A DNA stretch of 64,000 nt from JAIVJM01 sp963816985 (GTDB lineage: Bacteria; Acidobacteriota; Blastocatellia; Pyrinomonadales; Pyrinomonadaceae). Below, in pieces: positions 54,800-63,628 of this stretch. The number at the start of each line of letters is the position of its first letter. Position 1 is the stretch's first letter. The position numbers and the translations under genes are program-made. The notes below the pieces were generated by a model. That model was not told the origin of the DNA and made no database searches. It was given only the letters and a program-made list of their open reading frames with translations. The stretch lies in contig CAWFMF010000004.1 in the NCBI GenBank assembly GCA_963816985.1, positions 3,968,001-4,032,000 on the forward strand, in the 5' to 3' direction.

Positions 54800-55452
54800 G
54801 CACGCAGCCGCGCCTCGTCGAAGTCAGACAGAACGTGCTGAAGCAGAACGACCTGCTCGCACGCTCTCTGCGCGAGCGATTCCGCGAGGCCGGCGTCTTC
54901 GTCGTCAGCCTCGTCTCAAGCCCCGGCGCGGGCAAGACGGCCCTGCTCGAAAGCGTGCTCACGAAACTGCGGCCCGTGCGGCGCGTCGCCGCGCTCGTCG
55001 GCGACCTCGCCACGGAGAACGACGCCGCGCGTCTCGCCAGAAGCGAAGCGCCCGTCCGGCAGATTACGACGGGGACGGTCTGCCACCTCGACGCCTCGAT
55101 GGTCGAGCGCAGCCTCGAAGGCTTCGGCCTCGAAGAGTTGGACGTGCTCTTCATCGAGAACGTCGGCAACCTCGTCTGCCCTTCGAGCTACGACCTCGGC
55201 GAATCCTTGCGCCTCGTGCTCCTCTCCGTGACCGAGGGCGAGGACAAGCCCTTGAAGTACCCGACCATCTTCAACACGGCTGACGTGGCCGTCATCACCA
55301 AGATGGACATCGCCGCCGCCGTCGAGTTCGACCTCGAAGCCGCGCGCGCCAACATCCAGTCCGTGCGCCCCGGCATGAGAATCTTCGAAGTCTCGTCGAA
55401 GACCGGCGCGGGCATGGAAGAGCTTTTAAAAGAAGTGATGAGAGATAAGTGA
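54796..55452 (+). CDS. hypB: HypB GTPase, nickel insertion
   Basis: 218 residues. The P-loop SSPGAGKTALLE is followed by GDLATENDAAR, a GTVCHLD segment, LFIENVGNLVCP and the VITKMDIAA G4 motif. The His-rich or CCxGC N-terminal nickel store seen in some homologues is absent. HypB hydrolyses GTP to drive nickel transfer from HypA to the hydrogenase. The stop TGA (55450-55452) lies inside palindrome R9. Confidence 0.96.
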   Translation: MSTQPRLVEVRQNVLKQNDLLARSLRERFREAGVFVVSLVSSPGAGKTALLESVLTKLRPVRRVAALVGDLATENDAARLARSEAPVRQITTGTVCHLDASMVERSLEGFGLEELDVLFIENVGNLVCPSSYDLGESLRLVLLSVTEGEDKPLKYPTIFNTADVAVITKMDIAAAVEFDLEAARANIQSVRPGMRIFEVSSKTGAGMEELLKEVMRDK

Positions 55453-55515
55453 TGAGAGAAGGCAAGGCCCGTGCTTCCTTCTCATCACTTATCACTCATC
55501 ACTCATCACTCATCA
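55444..55515. repeat. Intergenic palindrome R9 (TGATGAG word)
   Basis: Left arm GATAAGTGATGAGAGAAGG and right arm CCTTCTCATCACTTATC (two-base bulge), followed by three extra copies of an ACTCATC unit. It covers the hypB stop and ends five bases before the hypF ATG. Confidence 0.9.
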
Positions 55516-55520
55516 CCTTT

Positions 55521-57846
55521 ATGCACGCCGCCCAAACATGTCCGACCCTCACGCGCGTCCGGCTACAGGTGCGCGGCATCGTGCAGGGCGTCGGCTTCCG
55601 CCCCTTCGTCTACACGCTCGCCCGGCGGCACTCGCTCAAAGGGCTGGTGCTCAACAACACGACCGGCGTACTCGTAGATGTCGAAGGCGACGGCGACGCC
55701 ATCGAGCAGTTCATCGAAGAGATTAAGACGGGAGCGCCGCCCCTCGCGCTCGTCGAGTCGGTCGAGCGCGGCGAGGACTTGAGCCCGGCGCACTTCGAAG
55801 ACTTCCTCATCGCCGAGAGCACGCACGAAGGCGAAAAGTTTGTCCCCGTCTCAGCCGACACGGCCACCTGCGCGGACTGCCTGCGCGAGATGCGCGACCC
55901 CGCAGACCGACGCTACCGCTACCCTTTCATCAACTGCACCAACTGCGGCCCGCGCTTCACCATCATCGTCGCCACGCCTTACGACCGCGCGCGCACCACG
56001 ATGCGCGACTTCGAGATGTGCGGACGAGTGCCGCTCCGAATACGAGAACCCACTCGACCGCCGCTTCCACGCCGAGCCGATTGCCTGCTGGACTTGCGGC
56101 CCGCGCCTGACGCTGACGGACGCACACGGGCGCGCAGCCGAGTTCGACGAAATTGACGGGACAGACATCATCGGCCATGTGCGCCGCCTGCTCTTGGGAG
56201 GCAAGATAGTTGCTATCAAAGGCGTCGGCGGCTACCACCTCGCCTGCGATGCTTCTGACGTTGCGGCGGTCGAACGTCTCCGTGCGAGAAAGTACAGGGA
56301 AGAGAAGCCGTTCGCCCTGATGGCCGCTTCCGTCGAAGTCGTGCGACGACATTGCGTCGTCTCGGAGGCCGAGAAGGCGTTGCTTACTTCGACGCGCCGT
56401 CCCGTCGTGCTGCTCGCACGCAAGCCCGACTCGAACCTTCCCGCCGCAATCGCGCCCGGCGTCGGCACACTCGGCTTCATGCTGCCGTACACGCCGCTGC
56501 ATCAACTGCTCCTCGAAGACCTCGAACGCCCGCTCGTGATGACGAGCGGCAACGTCTCCGACGAGCCTATCTGTTACGAAGACGGCGACGCGCGCGCGCG
56601 GCTGCACGAAATCGCGGACTACATTCTGCTCCACGACCGGCGTATCAAGATGCGGACGGACGACTCGGTGGCGCGCGTCGCCGAAGGGCGGGAGATGGTC
56701 TTGCGCCGCGCGCGCGGCTACGCGCCCGCGCCCGTCTCCGTCGCGTTCAGGTTCGGGCGCGAAATCCTCGCCTGCGGCGCGGAGCTGAAGAACACCTTCT
56801 GCCTCGCGCGCGACCGCCACGCCTTCGTCAGCCAACACGTCGGCGACCTTGAAAACCTTGAGACGCTGCGCTCATACGAGCAGGGCATCGAGCACTTCAA
56901 GCGACTCTTTCAACTGCGGCCTGAGATAGTCGCGCACGACCTTCACCCCGAATACCTCTCGACGAAGTACGCGCTCGCGCTCGACGACGAATTCGAGAAG
57001 GTCGGCGTCCAGCATCATCACGCGCACGTCGCGAGCTGCATGGCCGACAACCGGATAGAGGGCGAAGTCATCGGCGTGGCGATGGACGGGCTCGGCTTCG
57101 GCGCGGACGGGCGTCTGTGGGGCGGCGAGTTCTTCGTCGCGGATTTCATCGAGGCCGAACGCGTCGCGCACCTCGACTACGTGCCGATGCCCGGCGGCGC
57201 GCGCGCCGTCCGCGAGCCGTGGCGCATGGCCGCCGTCTATCTGCAACGCACGTTCGGCGACGATTTTCTGAACCTCGATTTACCCTTCGTGCGTAAGCTC
57301 GACCGGCGCGCGTGGGGCGCTTTGCGCGGCATGACCAAGACCGGCACGAACAGCCCGGAAACGTCGAGCATGGGGCGTCTGTTCGACGCCGTGGCGGGCC
57401 TCCTGTGTGTCAGAAGCGCGGTCAACTACGAGGGGCAGGCCGCGATTGAGTTGGAGACGATGGCCGACCGCGCGTGCGAGCAAAGATACGAGTTCGGGTT
57501 TGAAGCGGGCGAAGGCGTCATCAAGGCCGAAGGCGTCGTCAGGCGCGCGGTGGAAGACCTGCTCGAAGGCGTCGCGCCCGAAACGGTCTCCGCGAAATTT
57601 CATCTCGGCGTGGCCGCTCTTGTAACGTCCGTCGCGTGCCGCGTGCGCGAAGAACGAAGACTCGACCGCGTCGTGCTGTCGGGCGGCGTCTTTCAAAACA
57701 TGTTTCTTCTTGAAGGAGCCTGCCGTTTGCTCCGGCGCGACGGCTTCGAGGTCTTCACGCACAGCCGCGTGCCGACGAACGACGGCGGCATCAGCCTCGG
57801 CCAAGCGGCCATCGCCAACGCCCGCCTCGCGGCGGGGAGGATTTGA
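55521..57846 (+). pseudogene. hypF: HypF carbamoyltransferase, apparent +1 frameshift
   Basis: The N-terminal acylphosphatase domain (RLQVRGIVQGVGFRPFVYTL) and first zinc finger (CADCLREM, CTNCGPRF) are in one frame up to FEMC. The next motif is interrupted: as written it reads GRVPLR, but dropping one G of GG at 56022-56023 restores CDECRSEYENPLDRRFHAEP and the CWTCGP pair of the second finger. The rest is intact in the other frame, including the YrdC-like domain and the carbamoyltransferase core with VQHHHAHVASCMADN. HypF makes the thiocarboxamide for the CN ligands of the NiFe centre, so the frameshift, if real, would stop maturation. A sequencing error is equally possible. Confidence 0.85.
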
Positions 57847-57850
57847 GCCT

Positions 57851-58117
57851 ATGTGCTTAGCGATACCCGGAAAGATAGTCGAGATAGTTGACGAGGAGAA
57901 CTCCATCGCCAAGGTCGAGGTCGGCGGCGTGCGGCGCAACGTGAACGTCGGGATGCTCGACCGTGAAGACGCCACGGTCGGCAACTACGTCCTCATCCAC
58001 GTCGGCTTCGCGATGACTCGGATTGACGAGCACGAGGCGAAAGAGACGCTGCGCATCCTCGAAGAGATCGGGCAGTATCAGGACGAGTTCGACCAGTTCA
58101 AAACAACGCTCGAATAA
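57851..58117 (+). CDS. hypC: HypC maturation chaperone
   Basis: 88 residues starting MCLAIPGKIVEI with the conserved Cys2, VGGVRRNVNVGML and a C-terminal acidic helix. HypC carries the Fe(CN)2CO unit with HypD and guides it to the large subunit. It starts four bases after the hypF stop. Confidence 0.95.
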   Translation: MCLAIPGKIVEIVDEENSIAKVEVGGVRRNVNVGMLDREDATVGNYVLIHVGFAMTRIDEHEAKETLRILEEIGQYQDEFDQFKTTLE

Positions 58118-58119
58118 AA

Positions 58120-58217
58120 TTGTAGGGGCAGGGCAAGTCCCCGGCCCGCCCGTACTTATGAAGACAAGATTGAGCCACATCGAATCGTTGCGGGCAGGGA
58201 TAAGCCCTGCCCCTACA
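58120..58217. repeat. Intergenic palindrome R10 (GGGGCAGGG family)
   Basis: Left arm TTGTAGGGGCAGGGCAAGTC (58120 on) and right arm ending CCTGCCCCTACAA, imperfect. It is the same family as the repeat at 32445-32516. It starts three bases after the hypC stop and ends 22 bases before the next start. Confidence 0.85.
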
Positions 58218-58239
58218 AACATCTCGGCAGAGGTTGTGA

Positions 58240-58941
58240 ATGTCTGAGTCGGCGAAAGATTTCTCGCGCGCTTTCTACCCCTTCCTGCACGCGGACGAGC
58301 GCGAGCCGGGGGAGTTGATGGAAGAGCTGCGCTTCTCTTTGCTGGAGAAGGCGCGCGAGAGCGTCGAGGTCAAGACGAAGTTTTTTGAAGAGCACAAGGA
58401 CACTATCCTCGCGGCGTCGCTCCTTTTGGCGAAGGCTTTTCACCGTGGGCGCAAGCTCCTCGTCTGCGGCAACGGCGGGTCGGCGACCGACGCGCAGCAC
58501 GTCGCCGTCGAGTTCATGCATCCCGTCACGGTGGGCCGCAAGGCGCTGCCCGCCATCTGCCTGACGAACGACATGGCGATGGTCACGGCGGTCGCCAACG
58601 ACGTGGGGTTCGACGACGTGTTCACACGCCAAATCATCGCGCTCGGACAGGAGGGCGACGTGCTCTTAGGCATCTCGACGAGCGGCAACTCCGAGAACCT
58701 TTCACACGCTTTCGCGACCGCGCGCCGGATGAAGCTCGGCACGCTGGGCTTCGCGGGCGGCGACGGCGGCAAGATGGACGAGCTGCGCGGGGCGGGGCTC
58801 CTGGACTTTTGTCTGACCGTGCCCACTTCGAGCATCCACCGCATACAGGAGACGCACGTCGCCCTCTATCACATCATGTGGGACATGGTTCACACATTCT
58901 TGCAACACAAGTCTTTGGTCGAAGAGCAAGCGGCGGAATAA
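58240..58941 (+). CDS. SIS-domain sugar isomerase (phosphoheptose isomerase-like)
   Basis: 233 residues with the SIS fold: KLLVCGNGGSATDAQHVAVE, LTNDMAMVTAVANDVGFDDV and LGISTSGNSENLSHAF, as in GmhA-type phosphoheptose isomerases. The C-terminus has IHRIQETHVALYHIMWDM, with the glutamate and histidine used in isomerisation. A gmhA-like gene between hypC and hypD occurs in several hydrogenase clusters, and why is not settled. AGAGG lies upstream of the ATG. Confidence 0.88.
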   Translation: MSESAKDFSRAFYPFLHADEREPGELMEELRFSLLEKARESVEVKTKFFEEHKDTILAASLLLAKAFHRGRKLLVCGNGGSATDAQHVAVEFMHPVTVGRKALPAICLTNDMAMVTAVANDVGFDDVFTRQIIALGQEGDVLLGISTSGNSENLSHAFATARRMKLGTLGFAGGDGGKMDELRGAGLLDFCLTVPTSSIHRIQETHVALYHIMWDMVHTFLQHKSLVEEQAAE

Positions 58942-58961
58942 TTGTAAGGGCAGGTGGTGTT

Positions 58962-60083
58962 ATGAAATTCATAGACGAGTACCGGCAGGGCGACATCGCC
59001 GAGAGGCTGGCGGCGGAGATCGCGCACGCGACCGACCGACCGCTGAAGTTCATGGAGGTCTGCGGCGGCCACACGCACACGATCTTCAAGTACGGCATCG
59101 AGGACTTGCTGCCGCCTAACATCACGATGATTCACGGGCCGGGCTGCCCCGTCTGCGTCATCCCTCTGGGGCGCGTGGACGACGCCATCTCGATAGCGCA
59201 GCAGCCCGGCATCATCTTCACGACCTTCGGCGACGCGATGCGCGTGCCGGGGTCGAAGACGAGCCTCCTCGACGCGAAGGCTTCGGGCGCGGACGTGCGG
59301 ATGGTCTACTCGCCGCTCGACGCCCTGAAGATTGCGAAGAAGAATCCTGAGCGGCACGTCGTCTTCCTCGCGCTCGGCTTCGAGACGACCGCGCCCTCGA
59401 CGGCGATGACAGTCATGCAGGCGGAGAAAGAAGGCGTTGAGAATTTCTCGGTCTTCTGCAACCACATCACCATCGTGCCCGCGCTCAAGGCGCTGCTCGA
59501 CTCGCCCGACTTACAGCTTGACGGCTTCCTCGGCCCCGGTCACGTCAGCACGGTCATCGGCACGCGGCCTTACGAGTTCGTGCCCGCGGAGTACGGCAAG
59601 CCGGTCGTCGTCGCGGGCTTCGAGCCGCTCGACATTTTGCAGTCGGTCTACATGCTCGTCCGTCAGGTCATAGAAGGTCGCGCCGAGGTCGAGAACCAGT
59701 ACGGGCGTTGCGTCGGACGCGACGGCAACCGCAAGGCGCTCGAAGTGCTCTTCGACGTTTTCGAGCCGCGCGACTTCTTCGAGTGGCGGGGCCTCGGCTC
59801 CATCGCCCACAGCGGCATGAAGCTCAGCCGCAAGTACGCCGCCTTCGACGCCGAGCTGAAGTTCAACGTGCCGGGCCTGCGCGTCGCCGACCCGAAGGCG
59901 TGCCAGTGCGGCGAGATTCTGAAAGGCGTGAAGCGACCGTGGGAGTGCAAAGTCTTCGGCACGGCCTGCACGCCGGAGACGCCCATCGGCTCGTGCATGG
60001 TCTCAAGCGAGGGCGCGTGCGCGGCCTACTACAACTTCGGTCGCCTGTCGAAGATAGCGGAACGCTCCGCGCCGAGCCGCTAA
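58962..60083 (+). CDS. hypD: HypD, Fe-CN-CO assembly
   Basis: 373 residues. Conserved motifs are FMEVCGGHTHTIFKYG, HGPGCPVCVIPLGR, FTTFGDAMRVPGS, GFETTAPSTAM, FLGPGHVSTVIG and the C-terminal cluster-ligand region (CQCGEILKG, CTPETPIGSCMVSSEGACAAY). HypD holds a [4Fe-4S] cluster and the active-site iron while cyanide and CO are added. A short GTAAGGGCAGG, half of the R10 arm, sits in the 20-base gap before the ATG. Confidence 0.96.
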   Translation: MKFIDEYRQGDIAERLAAEIAHATDRPLKFMEVCGGHTHTIFKYGIEDLLPPNITMIHGPGCPVCVIPLGRVDDAISIAQQPGIIFTTFGDAMRVPGSKTSLLDAKASGADVRMVYSPLDALKIAKKNPERHVVFLALGFETTAPSTAMTVMQAEKEGVENFSVFCNHITIVPALKALLDSPDLQLDGFLGPGHVSTVIGTRPYEFVPAEYGKPVVVAGFEPLDILQSVYMLVRQVIEGRAEVENQYGRCVGRDGNRKALEVLFDVFEPRDFFEWRGLGSIAHSGMKLSRKYAAFDAELKFNVPGLRVADPKACQCGEILKGVKRPWECKVFGTACTPETPIGSCMVSSEGACAAYYNFGRLSKIAERSAPSR

Positions 60084-60094
60084 GACGCGAAAGG

Positions 60095-60230
60095 AATTAA
60101 CATGGATGGACAGGATGAGCAGGATGAAGAAGAAAAAATAAATGATGAACAGAGAGCTTTTCGTCTTTCATTCATCACTCCGCGTTCATCGTTCATCATT
60201 TGTCTTTCATCCTGTCCATCCATGTTAATT
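60095..60230. repeat. Intergenic palindrome R11 (GGATGGACAGGATGA word)
   Basis: Perfect 24-base outer arms (AATTAACATGGATGGACAGG and four more bases; right arm 60207-60230), an inner AAATGATGAAC/GTTCATCATTT pair and GATGAAT words as in R5/R8. It ends eight bases before the hypE ATG. Confidence 0.95.
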
Positions 60231-60238
60231 ATTCTGAG

Positions 60239-61348
60239 ATGACGAGCGAGTTCACATCATCGCCGCTCTTCGAGCGCGTCGAGCGCGCGCGGCGCAGGAA
60301 ACACAAGTTCAGGGACGAGCAGATTACGCTCGCGCACGGCAGCGGCGGGCGAGCCATGCACGAGCTGATTGAAGGTCTCTTCCTCGAACACTTGCGCAAC
60401 CCTCTGCTCGAAGCCCTCGAAGATCAGGCCGTCTTCGAGGTCGGCGAAGGCGAGGGGCGCGCGCGGCTCGCCTTCACGACCGACTCCTACGTCGTCACTC
60501 CCGTCTTCTTTCCCGGCGGCGACATCGGTCGCCTCGCCGTCTGCGGCACGGTCAACGACCTCGCGATGAGCGGCGCGCGGCCCCTCTACCTCTCCGCCGG
60601 ATTCATCATGGAAGAGGGCTTCGCCGTCGAGGACTTGAAAAGAATCCTCGTCTCGATGCGCGAGGCGGTTGAGGAGGCGGGCGTCGCCGTCGTGACGGGC
60701 GACACGAAGGTCGTCCAGAAGGGCAGCGCCGACCGTGTCTTCATCAACACGGCGGGCATCGGCGTCATCGAGTCGCCCGTCCGAATCTCCGCCGCGCGCG
60801 CTAGCGTGGGCGATAAAGTTATTTTGAGTGGAACCATCGGCGACCACGGCACGACCATCATGATCGCGCGCGGCGAACTGGAGCTGGAGACCGACATCAG
60901 GAGCGACACCGCGCCGCTCCACTCCCTCGTGCAAGAGATGCTGGACGAAGCCGCGCGCACATCGGACGCGGGCGCGGTGCATTGCTTGCGCGACCCGACG
61001 CGCGGCGGCGTGGCGACGACCTTGAACGAAATCGCGCTCGCCTCCGAAGTCTGCATCGAGATTGAGGAGGAGCGCATCCCCGTGCGCGAGGAAGTGAAAG
61101 GCGCGTGCGAGATTCTCGGCCTCGACCCGCTCTACGTCGCCAACGAGGGTAAGCTCATCGCGCTGGTGGCGGCGGACGCCGCCGACGCGGTGGTGGCGCG
61201 CATGAGAAGTCACGTCTACGGACGTGACGCGTGCATCATCGGCGAGGTGAAGGCCGAGCCGAGGGGCATCGTGGCGATGCGGACGGGCTTCGGCGGCACG
61301 CGCATCGTGGATATGCTCGTCGGCGAGCAGCTCCCCAGAATTTGTTAG
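60239..61348 (+). CDS. hypE: HypE, thiocyanate-forming maturation enzyme
   Basis: 369 residues with the PurM-like fold: ITLAHGSGGRAMHELIE, FTTDSYVVTPVFFPGGDIGR, GTVNDLAMSGARPLYLS, VVTGDTKVVQKG and LRDPTRGGVATTLNEIA. The protein ends PRIC, the C-terminal cysteine on which HypF places the carbamoyl group for dehydration to thiocyanate. It is the last gene of the cluster, and a terminator follows at 61536. Confidence 0.96.
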   Translation: MTSEFTSSPLFERVERARRRKHKFRDEQITLAHGSGGRAMHELIEGLFLEHLRNPLLEALEDQAVFEVGEGEGRARLAFTTDSYVVTPVFFPGGDIGRLAVCGTVNDLAMSGARPLYLSAGFIMEEGFAVEDLKRILVSMREAVEEAGVAVVTGDTKVVQKGSADRVFINTAGIGVIESPVRISAARASVGDKVILSGTIGDHGTTIMIARGELELETDIRSDTAPLHSLVQEMLDEAARTSDAGAVHCLRDPTRGGVATTLNEIALASEVCIEIEEERIPVREEVKGACEILGLDPLYVANEGKLIALVAADAADAVVARMRSHVYGRDACIIGEVKAEPRGIVAMRTGFGGTRIVDMLVGEQLPRIC

Positions 61349-61535
61349 CGGTGCGGGGCCGAACCGCGCGTCGGGCGAAGAGTACATCAGCTTCTTCCCC
61401 GACCCGCTCAAGTCACGCGACGAACTCAGAATCAACCTCGGACTAAACGTCGGTGCGTCCCCTTAACGACAAACAACGGCGCGCCGGAGACCCACAACAG
61501 AGCCCTGTAAAGCTCGACCAAAAGAATCAAACATT

Positions 61536-61575
61536 AAAAGCGGCGGGCGGCATTCAGATGCCGCCCGCCGCTTTG
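61536..61575. terminator. Bidirectional terminator between hypE and the amidohydrolase gene
   Basis: AAAAGCGGCGGGCGGCAT and ATGCCGCCCGCCGCTTT flank a 4-base loop. A-rich sequence on one side and TTT on the other let it work in both directions for the convergent genes. The preceding 61349-61535 contains no supported gene. Confidence 0.85.
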
Positions 61576-61584
61576 TCTGAATAT

Positions 61585-63024
61585 TCAACGCACGCCTACA
61601 AGTCCCTGCACCGATTGAATCAACTTCTCCGAGTCGTACCCGACGCCGTCTTTGAAGACGATCTCCACGCGCTCGATGTCAGAGATGTTCGCCGCCGGGT
61701 TTCCCTTGACGACCATTAAGTCGGCCTGCTTGCCGACGGCGATTGAGCCGACGCGCGCGTCTTCGCCGAGAAACTTCGCGCCGTTGAGGGTGGCGATCTT
61801 GATCGCCTCGGTCGGCGTGAAGCCCGCCTCGACCAGCAGCTCGACTTCGCGCAAGTCACCGAAGCCGGCGACGATGCCGCCGTTGCCGGTCGGGTCGAGC
61901 CCGGCGATGAGCAAGCCTCCCGCCTGAACAAACGCGCGCTCGAAATCCATCGCCTTGCGCAGCAGCGCGACGAAATTCGCTTCCGGAGAGACGCGCGCAC
62001 GCGCTTGCAGGTAGCGCACGCGCGCGTCCAACGACATCACGTTCAGCATCCGCGGGTTCAGCAATGCGCTCGCCGCGCCGATGCCATTCTGGGCCAGAGG
62101 CGCGCCGCCGGCTTCGAATACCGGAAGCGTCGAGGTGATCGCCACTTTCTTCGAGACCAGCGTGCGAATCGTCTCCTGTGCGGCGGGGCCGTTCAAATCC
62201 AGTTGCCGCAGGCTCGCGCTGACGGCGCTGCCCGGCGGGCACTGGTCGGCTTTCTTGTCGGCGACGAATTCGGAGTCGGCGAAGAGCCCGTGCTCAAGGT
62301 TATCAATGCCGATCTCGGCGGCTTCGCGATAACCGATTGAGCAGAGGTGGCCCGTGACTTTCAACCCGCGCTTGTGCGCCTCTTCGACAGCCGCGCGCAA
62401 TTCGTCGCGCGTGATGTTCATGTACGCCTTGAATGAAGTCGCGCCCGCGTCGGCCCAGAAGCTCACCATGCGGCGGGCGTCGTCCGGCCCCGTGAGCTGA
62501 TGCATGACGGGCGTGAACGCGCCCGCGCCTTCGAGGTAGGGCGCGGTGACGTGCATCTTCGGCCCGATCATCCGGCCCGCGTCTATGAGCCGCTTGATTT
62601 CGAGGTCGGTGTAGGGCGCGACGCTCCCCGTCGTGCGAATGGTGGTGACGCCGAGCGCGAGGTACAGGCGCGGGAAGCTCGTGCCCATGTTCGAGTACAT
62701 CGAAGGCGACCCGCCCATCGGGAAGAACAGGTGATTGTGCATCCCGACGAGGCCGGGAAGGACTGTGTAGCCCTTGAGGTCGAGCACCTGCGCACCCGCC
62801 GGGGCTTTCGCCGTCGCGCTCGCCTCGACCGACTGAATCTTGCCGCCGCTGATGACAATCGTCTGATCCTCAAGCGGCGCGGCACCCGTCCCATCAATCA
62901 CCCGCACGTGCGCGAGCGCCACCGTCGGCGCTTCGACGCGGACGAACTGCTGGCGCTCAGGCGCTTGCGCGAAGGAGGTAGAGACGAAGCAGAAAAGAAG
63001 AAGGAGAGAGAGTTTGACCTTCAT
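61585..63024 (-). CDS. Exported amidohydrolase-family protein
   Basis: 479 residues with a signal peptide (LSLLLLFCFVSTSFAQ). The TIM-barrel metal site begins LPGLVGMHNHLFF (HxH). Further metal ligands are GATSFKAYMN (Lys), VTGHLCSIG (His), DNLEHGLF (His) and IAGLDPTGNGG (Asp). The C-terminal beta-sandwich has VGSIAVGKQADLMVVKGNPA. Such exported imidazolonepropionase-like hydrolases act on amide or cyclic substrates, often peptides; the substrate is not known here. It is convergent with the hyp cluster. Confidence 0.88.
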   Translation of the reverse strand: MKVKLSLLLLFCFVSTSFAQAPERQQFVRVEAPTVALAHVRVIDGTGAAPLEDQTIVISGGKIQSVEASATAKAPAGAQVLDLKGYTVLPGLVGMHNHLFFPMGGSPSMYSNMGTSFPRLYLALGVTTIRTTGSVAPYTDLEIKRLIDAGRMIGPKMHVTAPYLEGAGAFTPVMHQLTGPDDARRMVSFWADAGATSFKAYMNITRDELRAAVEEAHKRGLKVTGHLCSIGYREAAEIGIDNLEHGLFADSEFVADKKADQCPPGSAVSASLRQLDLNGPAAQETIRTLVSKKVAITSTLPVFEAGGAPLAQNGIGAASALLNPRMLNVMSLDARVRYLQARARVSPEANFVALLRKAMDFERAFVQAGGLLIAGLDPTGNGGIVAGFGDLREVELLVEAGFTPTEAIKIATLNGAKFLGEDARVGSIAVGKQADLMVVKGNPAANISDIERVEIVFKDGVGYDSEKLIQSVQGLVGVR

Positions 63025-63160
63025 TACTTTGGAGTCCTTCGAAGTGTGCCGGAGTGTCGGAGCGACGGAATAATAGAGCCGCGCGCGCCGGAGGGGAAGT
63101 GTAATCGAGCAAATTCGTTTGGAGCTTCAGACGGTGCGCGAATCGTCTTGGCGGACGGCG

Positions 63161-63628
63161 CTACTTCATGGCGACGAACGTCCCACGGAAGCGCACCGCC
63201 GTCACGCCCTGCTCCTCTATCGTCGCGTCGAGGGCGATGCGGGCCCGGCCTTTCTGTTGAAAAGTCCGCTTGAACTCCGCCAGCTCTTCCGCCGGGGGCA
63301 GTGTGCAGACGGCGCGAATCTCGCCCCGCACCGGGCGGTCGTAGGAGATTGAGCTTTCGCGGATGACGATGTGACAGTCGTCGTCTTGCAGCTCAAGCCA
63401 GAGCAGCCCGTAGCCGCTCAAGACGGCCAAAGCGTTGAGGCTCCCGCCGAAGGCCGTGCCGAGGTGGTTGACGTTCGCGTCGAGCGGCGCGGTCAAGGTG
63501 AGACGCCGCCCGTCATACTCCAAGACCCTCACGCCCAGGGCGCGTGTGATAGGTATCTTGCCGTGGAGCAGCTCTTGAATCCGCCGTGCGTCGCTCATGT
63601 TTAATTCGTTCCGCCGCGCGTCGCTCAT
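63161..63628 (-). CDS. Thioesterase-fold protein (YiiD C-terminal / hotdog)
   Basis: 155 residues with the hotdog pattern: ITRALGVRVLEYDGRRLTLT, ANVNHLGTAFGGSLNALAVL (active-site His/Gly loop), SISYDRPVRGEIRAVC. It resembles the C-terminal thioesterase domain of YiiD. The sequence MSDARR occurs twice in the first 16 residues, so the start may be the second ATG (63598), and the first may be a short duplication. Its ATG overlaps the stop of the upstream racemase gene. Confidence 0.8.
   Translation of the reverse strand: MSDARRNELNMSDARRIQELLHGKIPITRALGVRVLEYDGRRLTLTAPLDANVNHLGTAFGGSLNALAVLSGYGLLWLELQDDDCHIVIRESSISYDRPVRGEIRAVCTLPPAEELAEFKRTFQQKGRARIALDATIEEQGVTAVRFRGTFVAMK

Noticed and set aside
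48721..60230. CRISPR array
   Set aside because: The repeats are palindromes of different words in separate gaps, not regularly spaced direct repeats with unique spacers, and no cas genes are present.
61349..61467. Short frame after hypE ending FFPDPLKSRDELRINLGLNV
   Set aside because: It reads smoothly but has no start codon of its own, overlaps hypE out of frame and matches nothing I know. It could be the tail of a lost gene, but the evidence is too thin.
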